From contig NZ_JAGGOL010000092.1 of NCBI RefSeq assembly GCF_018614525.1, positions 1-42,437 of the forward strand: a stretch of 42,437 nucleotides of DNA. Reading direction: 5' to 3'. Source of the DNA: Streptomyces sp. ISL-11 (GTDB lineage Bacteria; Actinomycetota; Actinomycetes; Streptomycetales; Streptomycetaceae). This document shows positions 7,866-15,224 of this stretch, piece by piece; within the stretch, counting starts at the first letter, position 1, and the number at the start of each line of letters is the position of its first letter. The position numbers were made by a program, and so were the translations under genes. The notes beneath the pieces are model-generated. The model was not told where the DNA came from. It saw only the letters and a program-made list of their open reading frames with translations, and searched no databases.

Positions 7866-7884
7866 CTACGCGCGTAGATATGCT
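7866..7884 (+). promoter_or_regulatory. deoC promoter with CTACGCGCGTAG operator
   Basis: A perfect CTACGCGCGTAG palindrome (7866-7877) is followed after one base by TATGCT (7879-7884), a good -10 box, then 6 nt and the GTG at 7891. The operator abuts the -10, so a bound protein would block RNA polymerase. The geometry predicts a leaderless deoC mRNA. Confidence 0.8.
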
Positions 7885-7890
7885 CATCTG

Positions 7891-8880
7891 GTGACCATGC
7901 CCACCACAGTTCCCGCACACGGCAATGACGCCGCGGGGCGGCTGACGGAGCTGGCGGACGTGACCGCCTCCGACAGCGCGCTGCGCCGCTTCCTGCACGG
8001 CCTCCCGGGCGTCGACGCGGTCGGGCTGGAAGCCCGCGCCGCCTCGCTCGGCACCCGCTCGATCAAGGCCTCGGCGAAGGCCCGGGCCATCGACCTGGCG
8101 ATCTCGATGATCGACCTGACCACGCTGGAAGGCGCGGACACCCCGGGCAAGGTCCGGGCGCTCGCCGCGAAGGCCGTCCACCCCGATCCCACCGACCGTA
8201 CGACACCCACGACCGCCGCGGTCTGCGTCTATCCCGACATGGTGGCGACGGCCAAGGCCGCGCTCGCCGGCTCGGACGTGAAGGTCGCGTCCGTGGCCAC
8301 CGCGTTCCCGGCCGGCCGTGCCGCGCTGCCGGTCAAGCTGGCGGACACGCGCGACGCGATCGAGGCCGGCGCCGACGAGATCGACATGGTCATCGACCGT
8401 GGCGCGTTCCTCGCCGGCCGCTACCTCGACGTCTTCGAGGAGATCCGGGCCGTCAGGGCCGAGTGCGCCGACCGGGCCCGCCTGAAGGTGATCTTCGAGA
8501 CCGGCGAGCTGTCGACGTACGACAACATCCGCCGCGCCTCCTGGATCGGGATGCTCGCGGGCGCCGACTTCATCAAGACCTCGACCGGCAAGGTCGCGGT
8601 CAACGCCACCCCGGCGAACACGCTGCTGATGCTGGAAGCCGTCCGCGACTTCCGCGCGCAGACGGGCGTCCAGGTCGGTGTGAAGCCGGCCGGCGGCATC
8701 CGCACCACCAAGGACGCGATCAAGTTCCTGGTCCTGGTCAATGAGACCGTGGGCGAGGAGTGGCTGGACAACACCTGGTTCCGCTTCGGTGCCTCCAGCC
8801 TCCTGAACGACCTGCTGATGCAGCGGCAGAAGCTGAGCACCGGGCGCTACTCCGGTCCCGACTACGTGACGGTGGACTGA
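7891..8880 (+). CDS. deoC: Deoxyribose-phosphate aldolase
   Basis: A 329-residue DeoC/LacD-type aldolase that cleaves 2-deoxyribose-5-phosphate into acetaldehyde and glyceraldehyde-3-phosphate. The Schiff-base lysine is Lys229 in FIKTSTGK, and the proton-relay lysine is Lys265 in GVKPAGGIRT. The EIDMVIDRGAF strand is also typical. The N-terminal extension of about 70 residues relative to E. coli DeoC is usual in actinobacteria. GTG 7891 is preferred over ATG 7897 because a -10 box lies 6 nt upstream of it. It is the first gene of an operon with the aldehyde dehydrogenase, which starts 5 bp after the deoC stop. Confidence 0.95.
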   Translation: MTMPTTVPAHGNDAAGRLTELADVTASDSALRRFLHGLPGVDAVGLEARAASLGTRSIKASAKARAIDLAISMIDLTTLEGADTPGKVRALAAKAVHPDPTDRTTPTTAAVCVYPDMVATAKAALAGSDVKVASVATAFPAGRAALPVKLADTRDAIEAGADEIDMVIDRGAFLAGRYLDVFEEIRAVRAECADRARLKVIFETGELSTYDNIRRASWIGMLAGADFIKTSTGKVAVNATPANTLLMLEAVRDFRAQTGVQVGVKPAGGIRTTKDAIKFLVLVNETVGEEWLDNTWFRFGASSLLNDLLMQRQKLSTGRYSGPDYVTVD

Positions 8881-8885
8881 CCGAC

Positions 8886-10337
8886 ATGGCATTTGAATAC
8901 GCACCCGCACCCGAGTCGCGCGCGGTCGTCGACATCGCCCCGTCGTACGGCCTGTTCATCGACGGCGAGTTCACCGACGCCACCGGCGGCAAGGTCTTCA
9001 AGACCATCAGCCCCTCCTCCGAGGAGGTGCTCTCCGAGGTCGCGCACGGCTCCGCCGAGGACGTCGACCGCGCGGTGAAGGCCGCTCGCAAGGCGTTCGA
9101 GAAGTGGTCCGCGCTGCCGGGCGCCGAGCGCGCCAAGTACCTGTTCCGCATCGCGCGGATCATCCAGGAGCGCTCGCGCGAGCTGGCCGTCCTGGAGACC
9201 CTGGACAACGGCAAGCCGATCAAGGAGACCCGCGACGCGGACCTCCCCCTGGTCGCCGCGCACTTCTTCTACTACGCGGGCTGGGCGGACAAGCTCGACC
9301 ACGCCGGCTACGGCGCCAACCCCCGGCCGCTGGGTGTCGCGGGCCAGGTCATCCCCTGGAACTTCCCGCTGCTGATGCTGGCCTGGAAGATCGCCCCGGC
9401 GCTCGCCACCGGCAACACCGTCGTCCTCAAGCCGGCCGAGACCACTCCCCTGTCGGCGCTGTTCTTCGCGGACATCTGCCGCCAGGCCGGCCTGCCCAAG
9501 GGCGTCGTCAACATCGTCACCGGTGACGGCACCACGGGTGCCGCGCTCGTCGGTCACGAGGGCGTGAACAAGGTCGCCTTCACCGGCTCCACGGCGGTCG
9601 GCAAGGCCATCGCCCGTACGGTCGCCGGGTCGGACAAGAAGCTCACCCTGGAGCTGGGCGGCAAGGGCGCCAACATCGTCTTCGACGACGCGCCCATCGA
9701 CCAGGCCGTCGAGGGCATCGTCCAGGGCATCTTCTTCAACCAGGGCCAGGTCTGCTGCGCGGGCTCGCGCCTGCTGGTGCAGGAGTCGATCCAGGACGAG
9801 CTGCTGGACTCGCTCAAGCGGCGGCTGTCCACGCTGCGCCTGGGCGACCCGCTGGACAAGAACACCGACATCGGCGCGATCAACTCCGCCGAGCAGCTGG
9901 CCCGGATCACCGAGCTGGCCGACAGTGGGGTCGCGGAGGGCGCCGAGCGCTGGGCGCCGGCCTGCGAGCTGCCGGAGAACGGTTTCTGGTTCGCGCCGAC
10001 GCTGTTCACGAACGTCACCCAGGCCCACCGGATCGCCCGCGAGGAGATCTTCGGCCCGGTGCTGTCGGTGCTGTCCTTCCGCACCCCGGCCGAGGCGGTC
10101 GCCAAGGCGAACAACTCGCAGTACGGCCTCTCCGCCGGCATCTGGACGGAGAAGGGCTCGCGGATGCTGGCCGTCGCGAGCAAGCTGCGCGCGGGTGTCA
10201 TCTGGGCCAACACGTTCAACAAGTTCGACCCGACCTCGCCCTTCGGCGGCTTCAAGGAGTCGGGATTCGGCCGCGAGGGCGGCCGCCACGGCCTGGAGGC
10301 GTACCTCGCCCCGTCGAACCCGAAGGGTGAGCGTTGA
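8886..10337 (+). CDS. Aldehyde dehydrogenase
   Basis: A 483-residue NAD(P)-dependent aldehyde dehydrogenase with an intact active site: general base Glu256 in LELGGKGANIV and nucleophile Cys290 in FNQGQVCCAGSR. The cofactor-binding VIPWNFPLLM and GSTAVGKAI motifs and the late EEIFGPVL block are also present. Directly downstream of deoC, it can oxidise the acetaldehyde released by DeoC to acetate; this substrate is inferred from the operon. ATG 8886 lies 5 bp after the deoC stop and has little ribosome site of its own, which suggests translational coupling. The stop overlaps the ATG of the next gene (TGATG). Confidence 0.93.
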   Translation: MAFEYAPAPESRAVVDIAPSYGLFIDGEFTDATGGKVFKTISPSSEEVLSEVAHGSAEDVDRAVKAARKAFEKWSALPGAERAKYLFRIARIIQERSRELAVLETLDNGKPIKETRDADLPLVAAHFFYYAGWADKLDHAGYGANPRPLGVAGQVIPWNFPLLMLAWKIAPALATGNTVVLKPAETTPLSALFFADICRQAGLPKGVVNIVTGDGTTGAALVGHEGVNKVAFTGSTAVGKAIARTVAGSDKKLTLELGGKGANIVFDDAPIDQAVEGIVQGIFFNQGQVCCAGSRLLVQESIQDELLDSLKRRLSTLRLGDPLDKNTDIGAINSAEQLARITELADSGVAEGAERWAPACELPENGFWFAPTLFTNVTQAHRIAREEIFGPVLSVLSFRTPAEAVAKANNSQYGLSAGIWTEKGSRMLAVASKLRAGVIWANTFNKFDPTSPFGGFKESGFGREGGRHGLEAYLAPSNPKGER

Positions 10338-11227
10338 TGAGCACCGTTGAGCGCTTGACTGTCTTCAAGACCTACAAGCTGTTCGTCGGGGGCAAGTTCC
10401 CCCGGTCCGAGAGCGGGCGGGTGTACGAGGTGACCGACTCCAAGGGCAACTGGCTGGCCAACGCCCCGATGTCCTCGCGCAAGGACGCCCGTGACGCGGT
10501 CGTCGCGGCCCGCAAGGCCGTCGGCGGCTGGTCCGGCGCGACCGCGTACAACCGCGGCCAGGTCCTCTACCGCGTCGCCGAGATGCTGGAGGGCCGCCGC
10601 GACCAGTTCGTCGCGGAGGTCGCCGACGCGGAGGGCCTGTCGAAGGCCAAGGCCGCCGCCCAGGTGGACGCCGCCATCGACCGCTGGGTCTGGTACGCGG
10701 GCTGGACCGACAAGATCGGCCAGATCACCGGCGCGGTCAACCCGGTCGCGGGCCCGTTCTTCAACGTCTCCGCCACCGAGCCGACCGGCGTCGTCGCCGT
10801 GCTCGCGCCGCAGGAGTCGTCGTTCCTCGGTCTGGTCTCCGTGATCGCCCCGGCGATCGCGACCGGCAACACCGTCGTCGTGGTGGCCTCCGAGAAGGCC
10901 CCGCTGCCGGCGCTGTCGCTGGGCGAGGTGCTGGCCACCTCCGACGTCCCCGGCGGTGTCGTCAACATCCTGTCGGGCCGTACGGCCGAGATCACCCCGT
11001 CGCTGGCCGCGCACCAGGACGTCAACGCGATCGACCTCGCGGGCGCCGACGCCGAGCTGGCGAAGGAGCTGGAGATCGCCGCGGCGGACAACCTCAAGCG
11101 CGTCCTGCGTCCACAGCCTGTGGACTGGGCCGCGGCTCCCGGCACGGAGCGCATGACGGCCTTCCTGGAGACTCGGACGGTCTGGCACCCCACCGGCTCG
11201 CTGGGCGCCGGCGGCTCGTCCTACTGA
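10337..11227 (+). CDS. Half-length aldehyde dehydrogenase-like protein lacking the catalytic cysteine
   Basis: A 296-residue protein that matches only the N-terminal, cofactor-binding part of aldehyde dehydrogenases (LFVGGKFPRSESGRVYEV near the start, then GVVAVLAPQESSFLGLVSVI and IATGNTVVVV). The region that would carry the general-base Glu and nucleophilic Cys is absent. The frame stays open and in good codon usage to a tidy end (GSLGAGGSSY), so it does not look like a recent frameshift pseudogene. The ATG overlaps the stop of the full-length enzyme, which implies coupled synthesis. It may form a hetero-complex with the upstream enzyme, like the inactive second domain of ALDH16-type proteins. 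That role is inference. Confidence 0.85.
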   Translation: MSTVERLTVFKTYKLFVGGKFPRSESGRVYEVTDSKGNWLANAPMSSRKDARDAVVAARKAVGGWSGATAYNRGQVLYRVAEMLEGRRDQFVAEVADAEGLSKAKAAAQVDAAIDRWVWYAGWTDKIGQITGAVNPVAGPFFNVSATEPTGVVAVLAPQESSFLGLVSVIAPAIATGNTVVVVASEKAPLPALSLGEVLATSDVPGGVVNILSGRTAEITPSLAAHQDVNAIDLAGADAELAKELEIAAADNLKRVLRPQPVDWAAAPGTERMTAFLETRTVWHPTGSLGAGGSSY

Positions 11228-11234
11228 GCCTCCT

Positions 11235-11295
11235 CGCGTACGACGACGGCGGCGGTTCCCCTCACCGAGGGGAACCGCCGCCGTCGTCGTACGCG
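11235..11295 (+). terminator. Very long perfect hairpin terminator of the deoC operon
   Basis: Perfect 29-bp arms (11235-11263 and 11267-11295) flank a 3-nt loop, starting 7 bp after the stop of the half aldehyde dehydrogenase. It has no T-tract. It would insulate the operon from the repeat and genes downstream. Confidence 0.85.
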
Positions 11296-11348
11296 CGCCA
11301 GGCCGTGTCCGGCGGATCATGTGAGCGAGCACTGCGGGCCGTGTCGTG

Positions 11349-11477
11349 CGCACCACCGCTGCGCGGCGGTGTCCTCAAACGCCGGACCGGCTGAAAGCGG
11401 CTGAGCCCAGCGAAATCAAGCCCGTCCGGCGTTTGAGGACACGCCCGCAGGGCGCCCGCCGCCGCAGGCGGCGAAGA
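11349..11477. repeat. Modular palindromic repeat, copy 1
   Basis: The core is a perfect 17-bp inverted repeat (11371-11387 and 11424-11440, right arm GTCCGGCGTTTGAGGAC) around a centre containing GGCTGAGCCCAGCG. The left side carries module B (11349-11370, reverse orientation) and the right side module A (11441-11477, beginning ACGCCCGCAGGGCGCC). The same core and modules recur at 23.4 and 30.2 kb. It has no coding content. It lies between the deoC terminator and the 3' end of a minus-strand secreted-protein gene. Confidence 0.85.
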
Positions 11478-11509
11478 GAGCCCGCAGCCGGAGATCCGCC
11501 GGATACGAC

Positions 11510-12199
11510 CTACCGCCGATCCGGCGCGGCCAAAGTGGCGACCGTGTGCTTCACCGACAGGTCCTTGAGCGAACCGCTCTCCTTGGCCGGCAGGCGGGCC
11601 GGCTTGGGCGCGGTCGGGGCCGTCAGGGTCTTGAGCGTGGCCGGCACGGACAGGTCCTTCAGCGAGCCGCTGCCCTTGTCGCCGGGGGAAGTCGCGGCGT
11701 GGGCCCGCCCGGTCTCCGGTACGGCCCTGACCGGCGCCTGGCCCTTGGCCGGGGTGCGGGGGGACGGGGCCTCGGCCCGCGGGCCCCTCAGCGCCTCCAG
11801 CCGGTCCGTCACCGAGAAGTCCTGCAGTGCGGCGCCCTTGGTGATCGGCTCGGTCAGCACGGAGGTGCTCACCGGCCTGAAGTCGGAGACCTGGGTGCCG
11901 ACCGAGTTGTCGAAGGGGTCGCTGCCCGTACCGGCGAGCGGGTTCAGGCGCAGTGTCTTCATCGGGGTGAACGCGCCCTCCGACGACGCGCCCAGCGCCG
12001 TGTCGAGCCCCTGGGTGGCGGCCGGCAGCGACATCGTGCCCAGCGTGGTCTTCGGGGGGTGCGGCAGGGCGTTCGCGGCCCCGGCGCCGCTTGCGACGAC
12101 GGCGGCCCCGGCCGACACGGTCAGGCCGAGGCTCATCAGGCCGCGCCGGCCGGCGAGCGAGGAGCGAGCGGGGCGTGCGTGTCGTGCGTGCGAGGCCAT
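11510..12199 (-). CDS. Secreted protein with SGSLKDLSV repeats, function unknown
   Basis: A 229-residue exported protein. A signal sequence (charged N-terminus, then LMSLGLTVSAGAAVVASG, cleavage probably near GAANALP at about residue 45) is followed by a Ser/Thr/Pro/Ala-rich, low-structure chain with very few hydrophobic blocks. The motif SGSLKDLSV occurs twice in the C-terminal third, about 45 residues apart, and a related LQDFSV lies earlier. There are no cysteines and no recognisable enzyme motif. ATG 12199 has an AGGTGG ribosome site. The gene diverges from the uridine kinase-like gene. I do not recognise the family beyond a general resemblance to small secreted proteins of Streptomyces. 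Confidence 0.75.
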   Translation of the reverse strand: MASHARHARPARSSLAGRRGLMSLGLTVSAGAAVVASGAGAANALPHPPKTTLGTMSLPAATQGLDTALGASSEGAFTPMKTLRLNPLAGTGSDPFDNSVGTQVSDFRPVSTSVLTEPITKGAALQDFSVTDRLEALRGPRAEAPSPRTPAKGQAPVRAVPETGRAHAATSPGDKGSGSLKDLSVPATLKTLTAPTAPKPARLPAKESGSLKDLSVKHTVATLAAPDRR

Positions 12200-12292
12200 G
12201 GCCACCTGCCGGGTCGGGAGTCGTGCCGATCGACAACGCACCGTAGTGGAGCCGTGACGCTGGGCGCACCTTCCGACCCGGGGGGATCCCCC

Positions 12293-12949
12293 ATGCGGCC
12301 CAATGCCTCACACTGGTGTCCCGTGACTCCCCACTTGACCCCCGCGCGCGTCATCCTGCTCACCGGACCTTCCGGTTCCGGAAAGTCGTCCCTCGCGGCC
12401 CGCACCGGGCTGCCGGTGCTCAACCTCGACGACTTCTACAAGGAGGGGACCGACCCGACCCTGCCGGTCCTCGCCGACGGCTCGGGCACCGACTGGGACT
12501 CGCCGCTGTCGTGGGACGCCGACGCGGCCCTGCGCGCGATCGACGAGCTGTGCCGTACGGCCCGGACGCACGTGCCGGTGTACGACATCGGCACCAGCTC
12601 GCGGACCGGGGAGAGCGCCCTGGACATCGGCCGCACCCCGCTGTTCATCGCGGAGGGCATCTTCGCCGCCGACATCATCGACCGCTGCCGCGACCTCGGC
12701 GTCCTCGCCGACGCCCTGTGCCTGCGCGGCCGGCCGGCCACCACCTTCCGCCGCCGGCTGCTGCGCGACCTGCGCGAGGCCCGCAAGCCGGTGCCCACCC
12801 TCATCCGCCGGGGCCTGCGGCTGATGCGCTCGGAGCGTGGCATCGTGGCCCGTCAGACGGCGCTCGGCGCCCACGCCTGCGGCAAGGAGGCCGCCATGGG
12901 CCGGATCGCCGCCGCGGCCGCCGGGCGGCGCGAGAGCGCACGCGTCTGA
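12293..12949 (+). CDS. Uridine kinase-like P-loop NTPase
   Basis: A 218-residue kinase of the uridine kinase/phosphoribulokinase type. The Walker A GPSGSGKSS is at residues 25-33, followed by NLDDFYKEG, the characteristic lid/substrate strand of uridine kinases, and an acidic EGIFAADI strand. An Arg-rich stretch (TTFRRRLLRDLREARK) resembles the LID region. Likely activity is phosphorylation of uridine/cytidine or a similar nucleoside, which would suit salvage. The Streptomyces paralogues are poorly characterised. ATG 12293 with GGGGGAT upstream is chosen; GTG 12323 is a reasonable alternative just before the conserved region. It has no CTACGCGCGTAG site. The osmC-like gene follows 17 bp later. 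Confidence 0.82.
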   Translation: MRPNASHWCPVTPHLTPARVILLTGPSGSGKSSLAARTGLPVLNLDDFYKEGTDPTLPVLADGSGTDWDSPLSWDADAALRAIDELCRTARTHVPVYDIGTSSRTGESALDIGRTPLFIAEGIFAADIIDRCRDLGVLADALCLRGRPATTFRRRLLRDLREARKPVPTLIRRGLRLMRSERGIVARQTALGAHACGKEAAMGRIAAAAAGRRESARV

Positions 12950-12966
12950 CCGATCAGGAGGGGAAC

Positions 12967-13440
12967 ATGACCACGCTCCACACCTATGAGACGACCGTCA
13001 CCTGGACGGGGAACCAGGGCAGCGGCACCAGCGGCTACCGCGACTTCAGCCGTGATCACGAGGTGGCCGCCCCCGGGCGGCCGGTCGTCCTCGGCAGCTC
13101 CGACCCGGCCTTCCGCGGTGACGCGAGCCGCTGGAATCCCGAACAGCTCCTGCTGGCGGCCATATCGGAGTGCCACCTGCTCTGGTACCTGCACGTGTGC
13201 GCGGTGGCCGGCGTCGTCGTGACCGCCTACACCGACGACGCGCGCGGCACGATGCGGGAGACGGCCGACGGCGGGCACTTCACCGAGGCCGTGCTGCGGC
13301 CGCGGGTCGAGGTGGAGGCCGCGGACATGACCGGCAAGGCCCTCGCCCTGCACGACGTCGCCCACCGGTCGTGCTTCATCGCCAACTCCGTGAACTTCCC
13401 CGTCCGGCACGAGCCGGTCGTCACCGTCCGCGCGGCGTAA
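12967..13440 (+). CDS. OsmC-family peroxiredoxin-like protein
   Basis: A 157-residue OsmC/Ohr-fold protein. The two redox cysteines expected in the family are present: Cys69 in LLLAAISECHLLWYLHVC and Cys136 in AHRSCFIANSV. The N-terminal strand YETTVTWTGNQGSGT and the NPEQLLLAA helix are also typical. Such proteins reduce organic hydroperoxides through a dithiol mechanism. A strong AGGAGGGG ribosome site precedes ATG 12967. It lies 17 bp after the uridine kinase-like gene and is probably co-transcribed. It converges on sigQ. Confidence 0.9.
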   Translation: MTTLHTYETTVTWTGNQGSGTSGYRDFSRDHEVAAPGRPVVLGSSDPAFRGDASRWNPEQLLLAAISECHLLWYLHVCAVAGVVVTAYTDDARGTMRETADGGHFTEAVLRPRVEVEAADMTGKALALHDVAHRSCFIANSVNFPVRHEPVVTVRAA

Positions 13441-13570
13441 CATCCCCGGCGCCGGCTCCGGGCGCCGTACACGCCGGAGCGGGCCGGTACAGGCCCCCCG
13501 CCTGTCCCGACCCGCTCCATCCCCCCCCCGTGGGCCCCCTGCGCTCCCCCCGAGCGCCCCCCACGGTCCT

Positions 13571-14317
13571 TCAGGCCACCAGCTCGCCGAACGACTCGCG
13601 AACCCCCCGCTCGGAGCCGATGACCTCGTCTTCGCGCAGCCGGCGCAGCGAGCGCCAGATGCTGCTCTTGACCGTGCCGACGCTGATGTCCAGGATCTCG
13701 GCGATCTCCGGGTCCGTACGGCCCTCGTAGTAGCGCAGGACGAGCATCGTGCGCTGCAGTTCGGGCAGCCGGGCCAGGGCCTGCCAGAGCACGGCGCGCA
13801 GCTCGGTGCCGCGCATCGCGTCCGTCTCGCCCACCGTCTCCGGCAGTTCCTCGGTCGGGTACTCGTTGAGCTTGCGCCGGCGCCAGGCGCTGATGTGCAG
13901 ATTGGTCATCGTGCGGCGCAGGTATCCGCCGACCGCGGCCTTGTCGGTGATCCGGTCCCAGGCGCGGTAGGTGGAGAACAGCGCGCTCTGCAGCAGGTCC
14001 TCCGCCTCGTGCCGGTCACCGGTCAGGTGGTACGCGGTCGCGTACAGGGAGGCCCGGCGCTCCTGGACGTAGGCGGTGAACGCCGCTTCGGCGTCCGCCT
14101 TCTCCGTCCGGGACGCGCCCTTGCCCTCCCCCGGGGCCCCCGTGGCCTCCCCGTACGCGATCGCGTCGATCGCCACCATGTACGGCGGCCGTACACGTCC
14201 GGTGCCGCGGGCGCACCCCCGCCCGCCCACGGCACCGGACTTCTCCGAGCCCCGCCCGGCGTCGTGCAGGCGCGTGCGAATGACTGCGCTGGTCGTGGTG
14301 CTGTGCAGTGTGTTCAT
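13571..14317 (-). CDS. sigQ: ECF-type sigma factor SigQ
   Basis: A 248-residue sigma factor of the SigE subgroup. Sigma region 2 covers about 85-150 (LYATAYHLTGDRHEAEDLLQ, AWDRI) and region 4 about 178-235 (LPELQRTMLVLRYYEGRTDPE, then the helix-turn-helix EIAEILDISVGTVKSSI). An 80-residue N-terminal extension precedes region 2, as in SigQ. The gene is divergent from afsQ1, the arrangement of S. coelicolor sigQ-afsQ1-afsQ2, where AfsQ1 controls sigQ and SigQ counteracts AfsQ1 effects on antibiotic production. The assignment rests on family plus synteny. ATG 14317 is the first good start. Confidence 0.88.
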   Translation of the reverse strand: MNTLHSTTTSAVIRTRLHDAGRGSEKSGAVGGRGCARGTGRVRPPYMVAIDAIAYGEATGAPGEGKGASRTEKADAEAAFTAYVQERRASLYATAYHLTGDRHEAEDLLQSALFSTYRAWDRITDKAAVGGYLRRTMTNLHISAWRRRKLNEYPTEELPETVGETDAMRGTELRAVLWQALARLPELQRTMLVLRYYEGRTDPEIAEILDISVGTVKSSIWRSLRRLREDEVIGSERGVRESFGELVA

Positions 14318-14425
14318 CTCGCGCCCCCCGTCGGTCGGAGCCAGCTCGGTCCGTTGGTTCCGGGCCGTTCGCTGCCCGATGACGCAAAGCCTGCCGGGCC
14401 AGTTTCATCGCGTTGTCCGCCGACT

Positions 14426-14441
14426 GTCACAGCCCTGCAAC
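14426..14441. promoter_or_regulatory. Candidate AfsQ1 box between sigQ and afsQ1
   Basis: GTCAC (14426-14430), six bases, then GCAAC (14437-14441) fits the reported AfsQ1 recognition pattern GTnAC-N6-GTnAC with one mismatch. It lies in the 192-bp divergent region between sigQ and afsQ1, where AfsQ1 is known to bind in S. coelicolor. Confidence 0.55.
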
Positions 14442-14509
14442 AGGCCGGGGCGCCGGGCGGCGGGAGCCTTCGGTCGAACCACCTGCCCGACGTAGGCCAG
14501 AATGACCGC

Positions 14510-15187
14510 GTGCCTTTCCTGTTGCTGATCGAGGACGACGACGCCATCCGCACGGCTCTGGAGTTCTCCCTGTCCCGCCAGGGTCACCGTGTGGTGACCG
14601 CGGCGACGGGCGAGGACGGTCTGAAACTGCTGCGCGAGCAGCGGCCGGACCTGATCGTGCTGGATGTGATGCTGCCCGGGATCGACGGTTTCGAGGTGTG
14701 CCGGCGCATCCGCCGCACCGACCAGCTGCCGATCATCCTGCTCACCGCGCGCAACGACGACATCGATGTCGTGGTGGGTCTGGAGTCCGGGGCCGACGAC
14801 TATGTGGTCAAGCCCGTGCAGGGCCGGGTGCTGGACGCCCGGATCCGCGCGGTGCTGCGCCGCGGCGAGCGGGAGTCCAGCGACTCCGCCTCGTTCGGTT
14901 CCCTGGTGATCGACCGGTCCGCGATGACGGTCACCAAGAACGGCGAGGACCTCCAGCTGACCCCGACCGAGCTGCGGCTGCTGCTGGAGCTCAGCAGGCG
15001 GCCGGGGCAGGCGCTGTCGCGCCAGCAGCTGCTGCGGCTGGTGTGGGAGCACGACTACCTGGGCGATTCGCGGCTGGTGGACGCCTGTGTGCAGCGGCTG
15101 CGCGCCAAGGTCGAGGACGTGCCCTCCTCCCCGACCCTGATCCGCACCGTGCGCGGCGTCGGCTACCGCCTGGACGCCCCGCAGTGA
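14510..15187 (+). CDS. afsQ1: Two-component response regulator AfsQ1
   Basis: A 225-residue OmpR/PhoB-type response regulator, the length of S. coelicolor AfsQ1. The receiver domain (1-118) has acidic residues EDDD at 8-11, the phosphorylation site Asp52 (LIVLDVMLPG) and the conserved Thr/Lys switch (LLTARN, VVKP). The winged-helix domain spans about 130-222 (LTPTELRLLLELSRRPGQAL, then RLVDACVQRLRAKVE). AfsQ1 activates antibiotic production and represses some development genes under glutamate/nitrogen conditions in S. coelicolor. GTG 14510 is the only start that gives the complete receiver fold. Its histidine kinase follows 37 bp downstream. Confidence 0.93.
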   Translation: MPFLLLIEDDDAIRTALEFSLSRQGHRVVTAATGEDGLKLLREQRPDLIVLDVMLPGIDGFEVCRRIRRTDQLPIILLTARNDDIDVVVGLESGADDYVVKPVQGRVLDARIRAVLRRGERESSDSASFGSLVIDRSAMTVTKNGEDLQLTPTELRLLLELSRRPGQALSRQQLLRLVWEHDYLGDSRLVDACVQRLRAKVEDVPSSPTLIRTVRGVGYRLDAPQ

Positions 15188-15224
15188 CCGCCCCCGCCCG
15201 CCACAACAGCACAGAGAGCGCACC

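Noticed and set aside
10337..11227. Half aldehyde dehydrogenase as a frameshifted pseudogene
   Set aside because: No remnant of the catalytic half follows; a strong terminator begins 7 bp after the stop and codon usage is normal to the end.
9554..11356. Long antisense open frame opposite the aldehyde dehydrogenases
   Set aside because: It is a mirror of strongly coding plus-strand genes in high-GC DNA; composition (Arg/Gly/Asp-rich) is that of a shadow frame with no domain.
13520..13529. Run of C residues between osmC-like and sigQ genes as a phase-variable tract
   Set aside because: It is intergenic between convergent genes and not within a promoter or coding frame, so switching would have no clear effect.
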